Shown here: piece after piece, positions 9,403-46,884 of the stretch | Layout of the letters: each line of letters starts with the position of its first letter | Position numbering within the stretch: the first letter of the stretch is position 1 | NCBI RefSeq assembly: GCF_016031635.1 | Contig: NZ_JACEGD010000006.1 | Span: 186,001 to 250,000 of the forward strand | From: Bradyrhizobium diversitatis | GTDB taxonomy: Bacteria > Pseudomonadota > Alphaproteobacteria > Rhizobiales > Xanthobacteraceae | Length of the DNA stretch: 64,000 nt | Direction: 5' to 3' | The notes under the pieces: model-generated | The model's database searches: none | The model's input: the letters and a program-made list of their open reading frames with translations, nothing else | What the model was told of the DNA's origin: nothing | Program-made: the position numbers and the translations under genes

Positions 9403-11778
9403 ATGACGCGTGAACTCTCGGCCAGGAAAATTGTGCGTACGCTCTCGCTTGGAGCGGTGAGCTATCTCGCGCTGTCGCTGGAATCGTCGGGTGACCTTCA
9501 GCAAGCGTTTGCGCAAACGAACCTGCCGCCGGTGACCGTCGATGCACCCAAGCCGAGAGCACGACAGTCGGTTCAAAGATCCCAGTCGACGCGTGCATCG
9601 CGGGGACAGAGATCCGTCGCCGCGGCGGCTCCGCGCCAGGCCGCGCCCGTTCCCTATGTCGTACCGTCGACCGGCACGATCGGCACCGTCCCGCCGGCCT
9701 ATGCAGGCGGCCAGGTCGCGACCGGCGGCAGTCTCGGTCTTCTCGGCAATCGCGGTGTGATGAACACGCCGTTCAATCAGACAAGCTATACGGCGGAGTT
9801 GATACAGAACCAGCAGGCACGTACGATCCGTGACGTTCTCGCCAACGATCCCTCCGTCAGGGTCATTCAAGCGGCGGGCGGTGGTGCGGATAGTCTCTTC
9901 ATTCGCGGCTTCTACTATGACAGCGGCGACTATGGGCTGAATGGTCTGTACGGAATTGCTCCATATTATTCCACGGGAGCTAATTTCGTTGAGCGCGTCG
10001 AGGTGCTGAAGGGGCCGAGCGCGCTGCTCAACGGCATGACGGCCGGCGGCACCGGTGTCGCGAGCGGCGGTGCGGTCGGCGGCAGCGTCAATCTGATTAC
10101 CAAGCATGCGCCCGACGTCGACATTACGCAGCTCACGGCAACCTACGTTTCAAGATCGCAGTTTGGTGAAAACATCGATGTCAGCCGTCGCTACGGTGAA
10201 CACAAGGAGTGGGGTGTTCGGCTCAACAGCACCTACTCGAACGGCAACACGCCCTGGAATCGTCAAACCGACGAGTTCGGCAACGTGGTTCTGGGCGTAG
10301 ATTATCGGGGGGAGCGTGTGCGCGCGGCAGTCGATGTCGGCTACCAAGCCGACAATCTGAATCCGCCGCTGCGCTTCTTCAATGTCCCGACCACGACGAC
10401 GTCCATTCCTTCACCACCGAAGGCCGGGCTGAACTTCCAGGTCCCGTGGGCCTACTATGCCCCGACCGACTTTTTCACGACCGCCAGAGGCGAAGTGGAT
10501 GTCACCGATTGGTTAACCGCGTATGGGGCGTTCGGCTATCACGACAGCAACATCAACTACGCCTATCCATCGCCCAACATCTCCAACGCCGCGGCGGGTG
10601 CCTTGACGTCTCCGCCTGGCGTCTCCCAGTTGGGAGGTTTGTGGTCGCGGCCCTTTAGTGGCAAGGAAACGTTCGAGACGCTCGCGGGTGAGGCTGGTGT
10701 TCGGGCCACGGTGAATACGGGTCCCGTTAACCATGCAGTGAATGTCAACTACTCAATCAACGATCGGACATACAATCAGAAAATCTTGACGCGCTCGAAC
10801 AATGCTCTTGCGGATCTGATTTTCTGGAACCTGTATACTGAGCCGACAAACATAGCGAAACCCAACTTCTCGGCGGTTTCTGCCAACCAGACGACGGGTG
10901 TTTCCCTGTCAAGCGTTGGCGTGTCCGACACGATGTCGATCCTCGACAAGCGCGTTCAGCTTACGCTTGGCGTTCGCCGTCAGACGGCTGGAACCGAAGT
11001 GACGAACTTCCTAACACCAGCATCGAGCCGGCCGGAACAAGACACCTCCGTCTGGAGTCCCGCATACGCCGTTCTCGTCAAGCCGGTGGAAAACGTCGCG
11101 CTCTATGCGAACTACATCGAAGGCCTGCAGACCCCCGTTGTGGTTAGCGGCGCCTTTACAAACGTTGGAACCGTGTTTCCGCCGGCGCAGACGAAGCAGG
11201 CTGAGGTGGGCATGAAGATCGACGCAGGTCGATTCACGACGACGTTGAGCGTATTCGACATCAGTCAACCGAGCATCATTTCGGTGGGGGCGGGCGTTAC
11301 CGCGACCCAGCAACTCAACGGAAGGCAGCGCAATCGGGGTGCGGAGCTCAACGTGTTCGGCGAGATCACTCCCGACATCCGTGTTCTCGGCGGCGTCGCC
11401 CTGATTGATGGTGTGCAGGAGAAAACGCAGGGCGGAATCAACGACGGAAAGAGTGCGGTCGGCGTGCCCGTGGTCAACGTCAATATGGGCGCGGAATGGG
11501 ATACACCGTTCGTGCGGGGTCTTACGCTCACGGGCAGGGTAATCTATACGGGCTCGCAATACGTCAACGTCACGAATACGCTGACGTTGCCCGAATGGAC
11601 GCGTGTCGACATCGGGGCGCGCTACACCTTTACGTCCCCCTGGAACGGAAAGCCGATCGTCGTGCGCGCCAATATCGAGAACGTCGGGAACAAGGCCTAC
11701 TGGGCCTCGGCATATAGCGGGGTTATCACGCTTGGTGCGCCTCGGACCTATCTGGTGTCTACCACGTTCAATTTCTGA
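9403..11778 (+). CDS. TonB-dependent siderophore receptor
   Basis: A 791-residue outer-membrane receptor for a ferric siderophore. Residues 1-38 form a signal peptide ending in AFA-Q. A Pro/Arg-rich spacer (about 45-85) follows, then the plug domain with NTPFNQTSYTAELIQNQQA, TIRDVLANDPSVRV, FIRGFYYDSGD and VERVEVLKGPSALLNG, features shared with FpvA/FhuE/FoxA-type receptors. The beta barrel fills the rest and ends in TTFNF with the expected terminal Phe. No N-terminal signalling domain of the FpvA/FecA kind is seen and no sigma/anti-sigma pair lies nearby, so regulation is probably through a global iron regulator at the boxes upstream. It stands in front of the siderophore NRPS operon and probably imports its product. 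A perfect hairpin lies 26 bp after the stop. Confidence 0.95.
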   Translation: MTRELSARKIVRTLSLGAVSYLALSLESSGDLQQAFAQTNLPPVTVDAPKPRARQSVQRSQSTRASRGQRSVAAAAPRQAAPVPYVVPSTGTIGTVPPAYAGGQVATGGSLGLLGNRGVMNTPFNQTSYTAELIQNQQARTIRDVLANDPSVRVIQAAGGGADSLFIRGFYYDSGDYGLNGLYGIAPYYSTGANFVERVEVLKGPSALLNGMTAGGTGVASGGAVGGSVNLITKHAPDVDITQLTATYVSRSQFGENIDVSRRYGEHKEWGVRLNSTYSNGNTPWNRQTDEFGNVVLGVDYRGERVRAAVDVGYQADNLNPPLRFFNVPTTTTSIPSPPKAGLNFQVPWAYYAPTDFFTTARGEVDVTDWLTAYGAFGYHDSNINYAYPSPNISNAAAGALTSPPGVSQLGGLWSRPFSGKETFETLAGEAGVRATVNTGPVNHAVNVNYSINDRTYNQKILTRSNNALADLIFWNLYTEPTNIAKPNFSAVSANQTTGVSLSSVGVSDTMSILDKRVQLTLGVRRQTAGTEVTNFLTPASSRPEQDTSVWSPAYAVLVKPVENVALYANYIEGLQTPVVVSGAFTNVGTVFPPAQTKQAEVGMKIDAGRFTTTLSVFDISQPSIISVGAGVTATQQLNGRQRNRGAELNVFGEITPDIRVLGGVALIDGVQEKTQGGINDGKSAVGVPVVNVNMGAEWDTPFVRGLTLTGRVIYTGSQYVNVTNTLTLPEWTRVDIGARYTFTSPWNGKPIVVRANIENVGNKAYWASAYSGVITLGAPRTYLVSTTFNF

Positions 11779-11804
11779 ATTGCTGTCTTGGAGTCGGAAT
11801 TCAT

Positions 11805-11835
11805 GCCGCCGCGGACGATCCGCGGCGGCATTGTT
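11805..11835 (+). terminator. Rho-independent-like terminator after the receptor gene
   Basis: A perfect 11-bp GC-rich inverted repeat, GCCGCCGCGGA (11805-11815) and its complement (11819-11829), with a CGA loop, is followed by ATTGTTT. The T tract is short, as is usual in high-GC genomes. It separates the receptor from the biosynthetic operon. Confidence 0.75.
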
Positions 11836-11930
11836 TCGACACGACCAGCGCAATTGATGACAATGCGATGAAGGATCGCCCGCGACAGAACGCGCGATCA
11901 TGCCGCATCCGAAAAGTTCCTGCTTGTCCA

Positions 11931-11947
11931 GTTAGAATTGCAGCAAA
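11931..11947. promoter_or_regulatory. Weak candidate iron box before mbtH
   Basis: GTTAGAATTGCAGCAAA keeps the TTAGAA arm and the final AAA of the element found at 9220 and 52967, but only 9 of 14 positions overall. It is listed because of its place about 190 bp before the first gene of the NRPS operon. Confidence 0.2.
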
Positions 11948-12133
11948 CTGCGACGTGTCCTGAAATCTCGATATTTTCCCGCGCGTTGGCGCGCAAGCGC
12001 GGAGGTTGCATTGTGTCCGTCCGTCGCCAGTTTTGAGGTCTTAAAAAAAGTCGCGTCGATATTGTTTTGACCATCGTCTGCTTCTGACCTAGTCAAACGT
12101 CTCTACTTTCGCTTGCTGAAAAGGGATCGCGCC

Positions 12134-12361
12134 ATGATGGTGTTCGACAGAGACGACGTCACCTTCACCGTCGTCATCAATCACGAAGAGCAATACTCCA
12201 TCTGGCCGACGTTCAAGACGATTCCGGCGGGCTGGAAAGCGGTGGGGAAGACCGGCAGCAAAAAGGAATGCCTCGACCACATTGAGCAGGTGTGGACCGA
12301 CATGCGCCCGCTCAGCCTGCGCAAGTTCATGGACGACGCAACGCCTCAACGGTCGGCGTAG
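12134..12361 (+). CDS. MbtH-like protein
   Basis: A 75-residue MbtH-family protein that would bind and activate the adenylation domains of the NRPS encoded downstream. The family pattern is complete: [10 protein letters not shown] (residues about 18-27), IPAGW, then [22 protein letters not shown] at 12134 is chosen (a second ATG follows at 12137); an upstream in-frame start at 12113 has no ribosome site. A single MbtH for eight adenylation domains suggests it serves the whole line. It is the first gene of an operon that runs without a large gap to 50873. Confidence 0.95.
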   Translation: MMVFDRDDVTFTVVINHEEQYSIWPTFKTIPAGWKAVGKTGSKKECLDHIEQVWTDMRPLSLRKFMDDATPQRSA

Positions 12362-12382
12362 TCGGCGGAGCCTGGTCTTCCG

Positions 12383-13138
12383 ATGCGGCTTCTTTGTCTG
12401 CCTTATTCCGGCGGCAGCGCCATGTTCTACGCGCGGTGGCGCAGGCTGCTGCCATCGTGGATCGACGTGAGGCCGGTGGAGTGGCCCGGGCGCGGCGCGC
12501 GCATGGATGAACCTTTGGCTACCGATCCGCATGTATTGGCCGCGAAGCTCGCTAGCGAGCTCGGCGGCCAGCTCGACGGGCCTTACGCGTTGTTCGGGCA
12601 CAGCCTCGGTGCCGTGATCGCATTCGAGCTCGCGCACGGCCTGCTCGATCGCGGCGCGGCGGCGCCGGCCGTTCTCTTCGCCTCGGGTGCGGAAGCGCCT
12701 GCGGTTCGGGACGGCAGCAGGTGGCGCGAGCCGCTGAGCGACGATGCGCTGATGAAGGAGCTGCGCAATCTGCAGGGCACGCCCGATGAGGCGCTGTCGA
12801 ACGCAGAGCTGATGCGATCTGCGTTGCCGGTGCTCCGCGCCGATTTCCTGATGTGCGGGGCCTATGTCTATCGACCGCGTCGTGCCTTGCCGTGCCCCGT
12901 GCACGTCTTTGCCGGAGCGGACGACGAGACCGACCGCGAAGCGCTCGAGACCTGGCGGCGGGAGACCTCCGCGTCATTCACGCTCGATGTGCTGCCCGGC
13001 CATCACTTCTTCATTCACACGCAGCAGGCCGAGCTGATCGAGCGGATCGGTGCGGCGCTGGCCCGGCGATCGGGGCGATCGATTGATCTGCATCGGAGCG
13101 AGGATCATGAGCACGTTCTCCGTCCAGCCACTCATTGA
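12383..13138 (+). CDS. Type II thioesterase (NRPS editing)
   Basis: A 251-residue alpha/beta-hydrolase of the GrsT/type II thioesterase family. It opens with LLCLPYSGGSAMFYARW, has the nucleophile Ser74 in FGHSLGA, the acid region AGADDETD and catalytic His207/208 in PGHHFFIH. Such enzymes remove wrong acyl groups or acetyl groups from carrier domains and so keep the assembly line running. ATG at 12383 is 21 bp after the mbtH stop. The C-terminal tail overlaps the following dioxygenase gene by 32 bp, so its last residues may be unimportant. Confidence 0.92.
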   Translation: MRLLCLPYSGGSAMFYARWRRLLPSWIDVRPVEWPGRGARMDEPLATDPHVLAAKLASELGGQLDGPYALFGHSLGAVIAFELAHGLLDRGAAAPAVLFASGAEAPAVRDGSRWREPLSDDALMKELRNLQGTPDEALSNAELMRSALPVLRADFLMCGAYVYRPRRALPCPVHVFAGADDETDREALETWRRETSASFTLDVLPGHHFFIHTQQAELIERIGAALARRSGRSIDLHRSEDHEHVLRPATH

Positions 13139-14075
13139 GGGCAGAACGCTTCCTCTGCTGCTCAAGGCCGGTGAGGCCGGGCAGCCGCTCGGCAAAGCAC
13201 TTCCCATGCTGCGCGAGACGATCGACATGCACCTGATCGAAACTGGCGGCATTGTGTTCCGCGATTTCTCACTCGATGGCCCCGATGCGTTTCGGGCGTT
13301 CGCGGCCGATTTTGGTCACCCGCTGCTCACATACGAGTTCGGATCGACGCCGCGTTCGCAGGTGACCTCCGGGGTCTACACCTCCACGGAATACCCGCCG
13401 CACCAGCATATTCCGCTGCACAACGAGCAGGCCTATACCCGCGATTGGCCGATGAAGATCTGGTTCTATTGCATGCAGCCGGCGCTGGAGGGCGGGGAGA
13501 CGCCGATCGCCGACAGCCGAGCCATCTATCGAGACATGCCGCCAGCCATTCGCGAACGGTTTGCCGACAAGGGCGTGATGTATGTGCGGAACTACGGCAA
13601 CGGCCTCGATGTCGATTGGCAACAGGTGTTCGGCACGGACTCCAGATCGGAGGTGGAGGCTTACTGCGCTCGCCACGACATAGAATGCGAATGGAAGGAG
13701 GATGGCGAGCTCCGTACGCGCCAGATCTGTCAGGGGACGGCGCAGCATCCCGTTACGGGTGAGTGGGTCTGGTTCAATCAGGCACATTTGTTCCACGTCT
13801 CCAATCTCGAGCCTGAGGTCCGCGAGAGTCTGCTCGATGTGGTCGATGACGAAGCCGATTTGCCACGCAACGTCTTCTACGGCGATGGTTCGGCCATCGA
13901 CGATGAGACGCTGTCATCGGTCCGGGCCGTTCTCGAGAAGCACAAGATCAGCTTTCCCTGGCAAGCCGGCGACGTCGTGATGCTTGACAACATGCTCACC
14001 GCGCATGCGCGCGCGCCATTCAAGGGACCACGCAAGGTGATTGTCGCCATGGCCGAGGCCCATCGGCAGGTGTGA
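13107..14075 (+). CDS. TauD/SyrP-like Fe(II)/2-oxoglutarate dioxygenase, probable aspartyl beta-hydroxylase
   Basis: A 322-residue TauD/TfdA-fold dioxygenase. The iron-binding facial triad can be seen as His105-x-Glu107 in PLHNEQAYT and distal His300 in TAHARAPF, with the 2-oxoglutarate Arg in GPRKVIVAM. The motifs GGETPIADSR and WFNQAHLFH fit the SyrP group, in which the enzyme hydroxylates a carrier-bound amino acid; SyrP itself beta-hydroxylates aspartate. The first NRPS module here has an aspartate adenylation code, so this enzyme probably makes beta-hydroxyaspartate, an iron-binding residue. ATG at 13107 with GGAGCGAGG upstream is preferred; the in-frame stretch back to 13050 lies inside the thioesterase gene. 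The substrate is inferred, and free amino acids or another residue are not excluded. Confidence 0.88.
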   Translation: MSTFSVQPLIEGRTLPLLLKAGEAGQPLGKALPMLRETIDMHLIETGGIVFRDFSLDGPDAFRAFAADFGHPLLTYEFGSTPRSQVTSGVYTSTEYPPHQHIPLHNEQAYTRDWPMKIWFYCMQPALEGGETPIADSRAIYRDMPPAIRERFADKGVMYVRNYGNGLDVDWQQVFGTDSRSEVEAYCARHDIECEWKEDGELRTRQICQGTAQHPVTGEWVWFNQAHLFHVSNLEPEVRESLLDVVDDEADLPRNVFYGDGSAIDDETLSSVRAVLEKHKISFPWQAGDVVMLDNMLTAHARAPFKGPRKVIVAMAEAHRQV

Positions 14076-14132
14076 TCGGCGGCAATCGTCGGTGGTGATT
14101 TCCGGCTCGCGGCCGGACAGGGATTCGAGAAC

Positions 14133-23879
<9,747 letters not shown>

Positions 23880-23881
23880 GC

Positions 23882-26800
23882 ATGACCGACACGGCAAAGC
23901 CGAGCTTGCGAGAGATGGATCCGGCTCAGATGAGGAGGCTGGTCTCGCTGGCCCGGGAACGCGGCCGAAATGCCGACAGGGGCGGCGCAAACGCGATTCC
24001 CGTGGTGACGCGTGGCGGCTCACTGGAGCTGTCCTTTGCGCAGCAACGGCTTTGGCTGCTGGCACAACTCGACGGTACCAATTCCAGCTATCACATTCGA
24101 GGAGCATTGCGGCTCTCCGGCGAGCTCGATGTCGATGCGTTGCGTCGGAGCATCGACCGGTTGTTCGCGCGGCATGAGGCACTGCGCAGCGTCTTTCGCG
24201 TGATCGACGAACAGCCGCGCGTGGTGCTGCTGCCCGCCGATGAACGTGTCCCGCTGCTTGAACAGGATCTGCGCGGCCGGGACGATTGCGAGCAGGAGCT
24301 CGCGCGCCTCTGTTGCGAGGAGGCTGCGACGCCGTTCGATCTCGCCAAAGGACCATTGATCCGCGGTCGGTTGATCCGAACGGCGGAGAGGGAATATCTC
24401 TTCCTGCTCACCCAGCATCACATCGTCTCCGACGGCTGGTCGATCGGCGTGCTCGTGCGTGAGCTGGGTGCCCTCTATCGGGCTTTCGTCGCCGGAAAAG
24501 ACGATCCCTTGCCGCCATTGGCGATCCAGTATCCGGACTATGCTGCTTGGCAGCGACAATGGCTGACGGGCGAGCGATCGCAGCGGCAGGTAGATTATTG
24601 GCGTCAGGCGCTCGCGGATGCTCCTGCCGTGCTCGAATTGCCGACGGATCGCCCGCGTCCGCCGGTCAGGACCCTTACCGGGGCGTCCTTGCCGATCGAG
24701 ATCGATGCGGAGCTCGCATCCGGCATCCGGCGACTGAGCCAGTCGCATCGCGCCAGCCCGTTCATGATCGTGCTGGCGGCCTGGGCGGTTGTGCTGTCGA
24801 GGCTTTCCGGGCAGACGGATATCGTCATCGGAACGCCGACGGCCAATCGAAACAGGCCCGAGATCGAGGGCCTGATCGGATTTTTCGTCAACATGCTGGC
24901 TGTCCGCATCGATCTTTCGGCCGAGCCCAGCGTCGCCGAACTGCTCCGTCGCGTGCGTACTGCCGCGCTTGCCGCGCAGGATCATCAGGATCTGCCATTC
25001 GAGCAGGTCGTCGAAATCACCCAGCCGCTGCGGGGACGGGAGCATACGCCGGTCTTTCAGGTCGCGTTCGCCTGGCAGCGCAACGAGACGGGGACTCTCG
25101 AGCTGCCGGGCCTAAAGGCCGAGACCGCCGATATCCCGCTCCAACAGATCAGGTTCGATCTGGAGCTTGATCTGGGCGAGTTGGGCGGACGTATCGTCGG
25201 CTCCCTGAACTATGCGACCGCGTTGTTCGACGAAGCGACGATCAGGCGCCACCGGGACTATTTGCTGTCCTTCCTGCGTGCGATGGTTGCGGATGCGGAC
25301 CAAGCGGTCGATCGCATCGATATCATTGGTGCCGCGGAGCGTGGACGCGTTCTCGACATATGGAATGAGACCACCGCGCCATTTCCCTCGGAAAGCTGCA
25401 TTCATGAATTGTTTGCGGAGCAAGTGAGAAGGACGCCGGAGGCCGTCGCCCTGGTGTATGATGACGTCCGCTTGAGCTATGGTGACCTCGATGCCAAAGC
25501 GGGCCAGCTTGCGCGGCACCTGATGGCCTTAGGCGTGGTGCCGGATCAGCCAGTCGCAATCTGCCTGCCGCGCGGCATCGCCATGGTCGTGAGCCTGTTG
25601 GCCGTGCTGAAGGCGGGCGGGGCCTATCTGCCGCTCGATCCCGCCTATCCAGCAGAGCGGCTGCGTGAGATCGTCGACGATGCCGAGCCGCGCGTGCTGA
25701 TAGCCGACGAGGCGGGAAGGGCGATATTCCCGGATGGGGCCTTTGAGATCGTCGATCCCGAGGCGAATGCCTCCGCCGTCACAACGCAGGCGCCATGCGA
25801 TCCGGGTGGCCTTGTCGAAGGACTGACGTCGCGTAGCGTCGCCTACATCATCTACACCTCCGGCTCGACTGGCCGGCCGAAAGGGGTGATGGTCGAGCAT
25901 CGCGGCCTGGTGAATCTGGCGTTGGCGCAACGGGCACTGTTCGAGGTCAATTCGCGTAGCCGCATCGTGCAGTTTGCCTCGTTCAGCTTCGATGCCAGCA
26001 TCTGGGAAATCGTCATGGCGCTATGCTCGGGCGCCTCGTTGTTTCTGGCTGGCCCGCGCGAGTACACCTCGGAATTGTTCGGCTATCTCACGGACAACGC
26101 GATCACGCATGCGACCCTGCCGCCGGCGATGCTGCACGGGCGCGCCGATCTCGACCGCTTGGCCTCGCTGCGGGTTCTTGTTCTTGCCGGTGAATTGCCC
26201 AAGACCGAGCTGATCAAGGGATTACCTCCTGGCATCGCCGTCTTCAATGGTTACGGGCCGACGGAAGCAACGGTCTGCGCCACGAGCTGGTTGCGGCCAC
26301 CGAGTTTTGATGGTGATGCAGCCCCGATCGGTCGTCCGCTGCCGAATGCGCGGATCTATCTTCTGGACCGGTTTGGGGCGCCCGTTCCACTCGGCGCGGT
26401 GGGTGAAATTTACATTGGTGGAATCGGTGTTGCGCGCGGCTATCTCAATCGCGCTGACCTGACGGCCGAACGCTTCTTGCGCGATCCCTTCCACGGCGAT
26501 CCAGATGCGCGCATGTATCGCACCGGTGATCTCGGGCGTTATCTGCCGGACGGCAATGTCGCGTTTGTTGGTCGCAATGATCAGCAGGTCAAGATCCGCG
26601 GCTTTCGCGTCGAGCTCGGCGAGATCGAGTTTCGGCTCAACGAGCACGCCGACGTGGCCGATTCCGTCGTGCTGCCTCAGCGTGATCGTGGCGGCGACAT
26701 GCGGCTGATTGCCTATGTGGCCGCGCGTCGCGGTAACCGCGCGGGGCTCGACGCCGGTGAATTTGCCGGCGCGATGCGCGATCACCTGCGTACGTGCTTG

Positions 26801-29800
26801 CCGGATTACATGTTGCCGTCAGCCTTCGTGCGCCTCGATGCACTGCCGCTCACGCCAAATGGCAAGGTCGACCGCAAGGCGCTGCCCGCGCCGGAGGACG
26901 ATGCGTTTGCGCGGCGCCGTTTCGAACCGCCGCGGGGCGATGTTGAGCAGATCGTCGCGAATGTTTGGGCCGAGCTCCTGGGCGTTGATCGCGTGGGACG
27001 CGGCGACCACTTCTTCGAACTCGGCGGCCACTCGCTGCTCGCCGTCCGCATGCTGGAGCGGTTGCTGCGGCACGGGCTGAGAGCGGACGCGCGCGCGCTG
27101 TTCGCAAAGCCGATGCTGGCAGACTTTGCTGCCGGTCTCGGGGGCGACGGAGCCGTCGACGTTCCCGTCAACCGGATTACCCGGCAGACGAAGGCGATCA
27201 CGCCCGAATTGTTGCCGCTGATCGCGTTGACGCAATCCGACATCGACAGCATCGTGGCCGGCGTTCCCGGCGGCGTTGCCAACATCCAGGACATCTACGG
27301 CCTGTCGCCGCTTCAGGATGGTATCCTCTTTCACCATCTGCTGTCGAAAGAGGGCGATCCATATCTGCTAGTCGGCCGGATGGCATTTGCAAGCCGCGAC
27401 CTGCTCGATCGTTATCTCGACGCTGTCCGCAAGGTAGTCGACCGCCACGACATTCTGCGAACGTCCATCGTGTGGAACGGCTTGTCCACGCCGGCACAGG
27501 TGGTTTGGCGGCAGGCTCCGCTGGTTGTCAGCGAGGTCGTGCTGGATGGCGAAGGTCCCGCGGTTGAGCAGCTCGTGCGACGATTCGACCCGCGTCTCCA
27601 TCGGATCGATCTCGGTCAGCCACCGCTGCTGCGATTTGCAATTGCCGCCGATCCCGAGGGCGGGCGCTGGCTGCTCTTGGTGCTGCTGCACCACTTGATC
27701 GGCGACCACTCCACGCTGGAGGTGATGCACGACGAGGTCGGGAAGATCTTGTCGGGACGGAGTCACGAGTTGCCGCGGCCATATCCGTTCCGCAATCTGG
27801 CGGCGAAGTCACGCGGCTCGGTGGCGACCGCGGAGCACGAGCGCTTCTTCCGCGGCATGCTCGCCGACATCGATGAGCCGACCGCGCCATTTGGACTTGA
27901 GCAGGTGCACGGGGCCGGCGGTGGCGTTGCGGAAGCCCGGCGGATGCTGCCCGAACAGCTGAGCGCAAGGCTTCGTGCTCAGGCGCGGCGGTTGGGTGTC
28001 AGCCTGGCCAGCCTTTGTCATCTCGCCTGGGGGCAGGTGGTGGCACGAACCACCGGGCGGGAGCGCGTCGTGTTCGGGACGGTCCTGTTCGGTCGCATGC
28101 AGGCCGGCGCCGGCGGCGATCGCACCATGGGCCTTTTCATCAACACATTGCCGCTGCGGCTCGATCTCGATGATAGGGCGGTCGAGGATAGTGTTCGTGA
28201 TGCACATGATCGGCTGACCGAGCTGATGGGGCACGAGCACGCCTCGCTGGCGCTCGCGCAAAGATGTAGCGGGGTCGCGGCGCCAGCGCCCCTGTTCAGC
28301 TCGATCCTGAACTATCGACACAACGCAATGCCGGCCGATTTGGCCGGCGATAGGGACGGCGCCGGAATCGAATGGCTTGGTGGCGAGGAGCGCACGAATT
28401 ATCCCTTGATGCTGGCTGTCGAGGACTATGGTCAGGCGCTCGGGCTGACGGCTCAGATCGTCCGTCCGCTCTCGCCTGACCGCATCTGCGCCTTGATGCA
28501 GCAGGCGCTCGATCGATTGGCCGAGGCACTGGAACGCTCGCCGCGCGCGCCGGTCCGAGAGCTCGACATTCTGCCTGCAGAGGAGCGTCGGCTCTTGCTG
28601 GAGGCGTGGAATCGGAGTCGAGCGCATTATCCGCTAGACCAGTCGTTCGTCGCACAATTCGAGGCGCAGGTCCGGACGTTGCCGGAAGCGATCGCGCTGG
28701 TGTTCGGCGAGACGGAGCTGAGTTACGCCGCGCTGAATGCGCGTGCCAACCGGCTGGCGCGGCGATTGCGCGATCGCGGCGTCGGGACCGACGTGGTGGT
28801 CGGGCTGGCGCTCGGCCGGGGCGTCGAGATGCTGGTCGCGCTGCTCGCCGTGCTGAAGGCAGGTGGGGCCTATCTGCCGCTCGATCCGGATTACCCGCCG
28901 GAGCGGCTGGCGCACATGTTCCGCGACAGCGGCGCGGCGCTGGTGCTGACGCAGACGGACTTGCACGATCAGTTCGCCGCCGTGCTGGCGGAGACCGGTG
29001 CCGAGGCCTGGCTGCTCGACGCTTCGGACGGTGAGGGCGAAGATGCCGGCAATCTCGATGTCGCCGTTCACGGCGAGAGCCTTGCCTATGTGATCTACAC
29101 CTCGGGCTCGACCGGCCTGCCCAAGGGGGTGATGGTCCGCCACGACGCCGTGACGAACTTTCTGGCGACCATGGCGGAGCAGCCCGGCATGACCGCGAGC
29201 GAGCGGGTACTGGGACTGACCTCATTGTCCTTCGATATCGCGGTCCTGGAGCTGTGGCTGCCGCTGACGATCGGCGCCTGCGTGGTGCTGGCGGATCGTG
29301 CGGCGGCGCATGATCCTGCGCTGCTCAAGGCGATCGTGGAGCGACACGGCGTGTCCCTGATCCAGGCCACGCCGTCGACCTGGCGGATGCTGCTCGATCA
29401 CGAAGGTCCTTCGCTGCCGGCAAGCTGCCGGGTGCTGTGCGGCGGCGAGGCGCTGCCGCCGGATCTGGCGCGGCGGCTGGTGGAGCAGGCCGGCGAGGTC
29501 TGGAACCTGTACGGCCCGACCGAGACCACGGTGTGGTCGGCCCGCCACCGGCTCGATGCGGCGGACGATCGTCCGCTGCTGGGCGGCCCGATCGGCAACA
29601 CCACGCTGCGCATTCTCGACGGTGATCTCAACCTGGCGCCGGTCGGCGTTGCCGGCGAGCTCTACATCGGGTGCGTCGGGCTGGCGCGCGGCTATTGGCG
29701 ACGCGGCGCGCTGACGGCCGAGCGCTTCATCCCCGACCCGTTCGGTCCGCCGGGCGCGCGGCTGTACCGGACCGGCGACGTGGCGCGGTGGCGGTCCGAC

Positions 29801-30437
29801 GGCGTGCTCGACTATGTCGGCCGCGCCGACCACCAGGTGAAGATCCGCGGCTTCCGCATCGAGCTCGGCGAGATCGAGGCGCGGCTACAGGCGCAGCAGG
29901 GCGTCCGCGCGGCCGTGGTGGTGGCGCGCGAGGCCGGCGCCGGCCGCCAGCTGGTTGGCTATGTCAGTGGCGACGCACTGGACGGAGCCGCTCTCAAGAC
30001 GGCCTTGTCCTCGGTGTTGCCGGATTACATGGTCCCGGCGCGGATCGTGGTGCTGGAGCGCCTGCCGCTGACGCCGAACGGCAAGATCGATCGCAAGGCG
30101 CTACCGGCACCGGATCAGCTCGCATCTTCCGCCGAGCACGTCGCGCCGCGCACGCCGGCCGAGGCAGCGCTGGCTGCGATCTGGGCCGATCTGCTGCGCC
30201 AGCCCGACATCGGTGTCACCGACAATTTCTTCGAGCTCGGAGGGGATTCCCTGATCGCCGTTCAGCTCGTCAGCCGCATCAAGCGTGATCTCGGCTATGA
30301 CCTGCCGCTCAACCGTCTGTTCGAAATGACGACTGTTGAAGCCATGGCGGCTGCGTTGGGCCTGGAGGACGAAACCGCCAAGCGGGGCGACGACATCGCC
30401 GCGATGCTCGACATGTTGAAGGAAGTCGAACTGTCCG

Positions 30438-30445
<8 letters not shown>
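23882..30445 (+). CDS. NRPS 2: C-A(Phe)-T, C-A(Gly)-T
   Basis: A synthetase of about 2187 residues extending the chain by two. Domains: condensation 3 about 45-490 (HHIVSDG near 179, LCL-like), adenylation 3 about 505-995, carrier (GGHSLLAV near 1045), condensation 4 about 1135-1570 with the unusual HHLIGDH near 1270, adenylation 4 about 1585-2075, carrier (GGDSLIAV near 2115) and an acidic C-terminal helix (MLDMLKEVELSDE) that may dock onto NRPS 3. By-eye codes: A3 DAWTVAGVCK, phenylalanine-like; A4 DILQLGLVWK, glycine. There is no epimerase. ATG at 23882 is chosen because GGAG lies 8 bases before it; GTG at 23876, overlapping the NRPS 1 stop, is the alternative. The A4-T4 DNA is nearly identical to that of module 7 in NRPS 3. 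Confidence 0.95.
28658..30240 (+). repeat. Duplicated A-T segment, copy 1 (module 4, Gly)
   Basis: These 1583 bp, from the adenylation domain's first helix to the carrier motif FFELGG, align without any gap to 41067-42649. By eye I count about 24 amino-acid differences in some 527 residues, most in the first 200; the last 180 or so residues before the carrier are identical. Points to recent gene conversion or module duplication. Confidence 0.9.
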
Positions 30446-46880
<16,435 letters not shown>

Positions 46881-46884
46881 GCCC

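Larger units (their letters stand above)
11779..12133. other. Intergenic region before the NRPS operon
   Basis: This 355-bp stretch contains the receptor terminator at its start and should carry the promoter of the long siderophore operon. It is AT-richer near 12040-12070 (a run of seven A). One partial iron-box match lies at 11931. No gene is seen. Confidence 0.6.
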
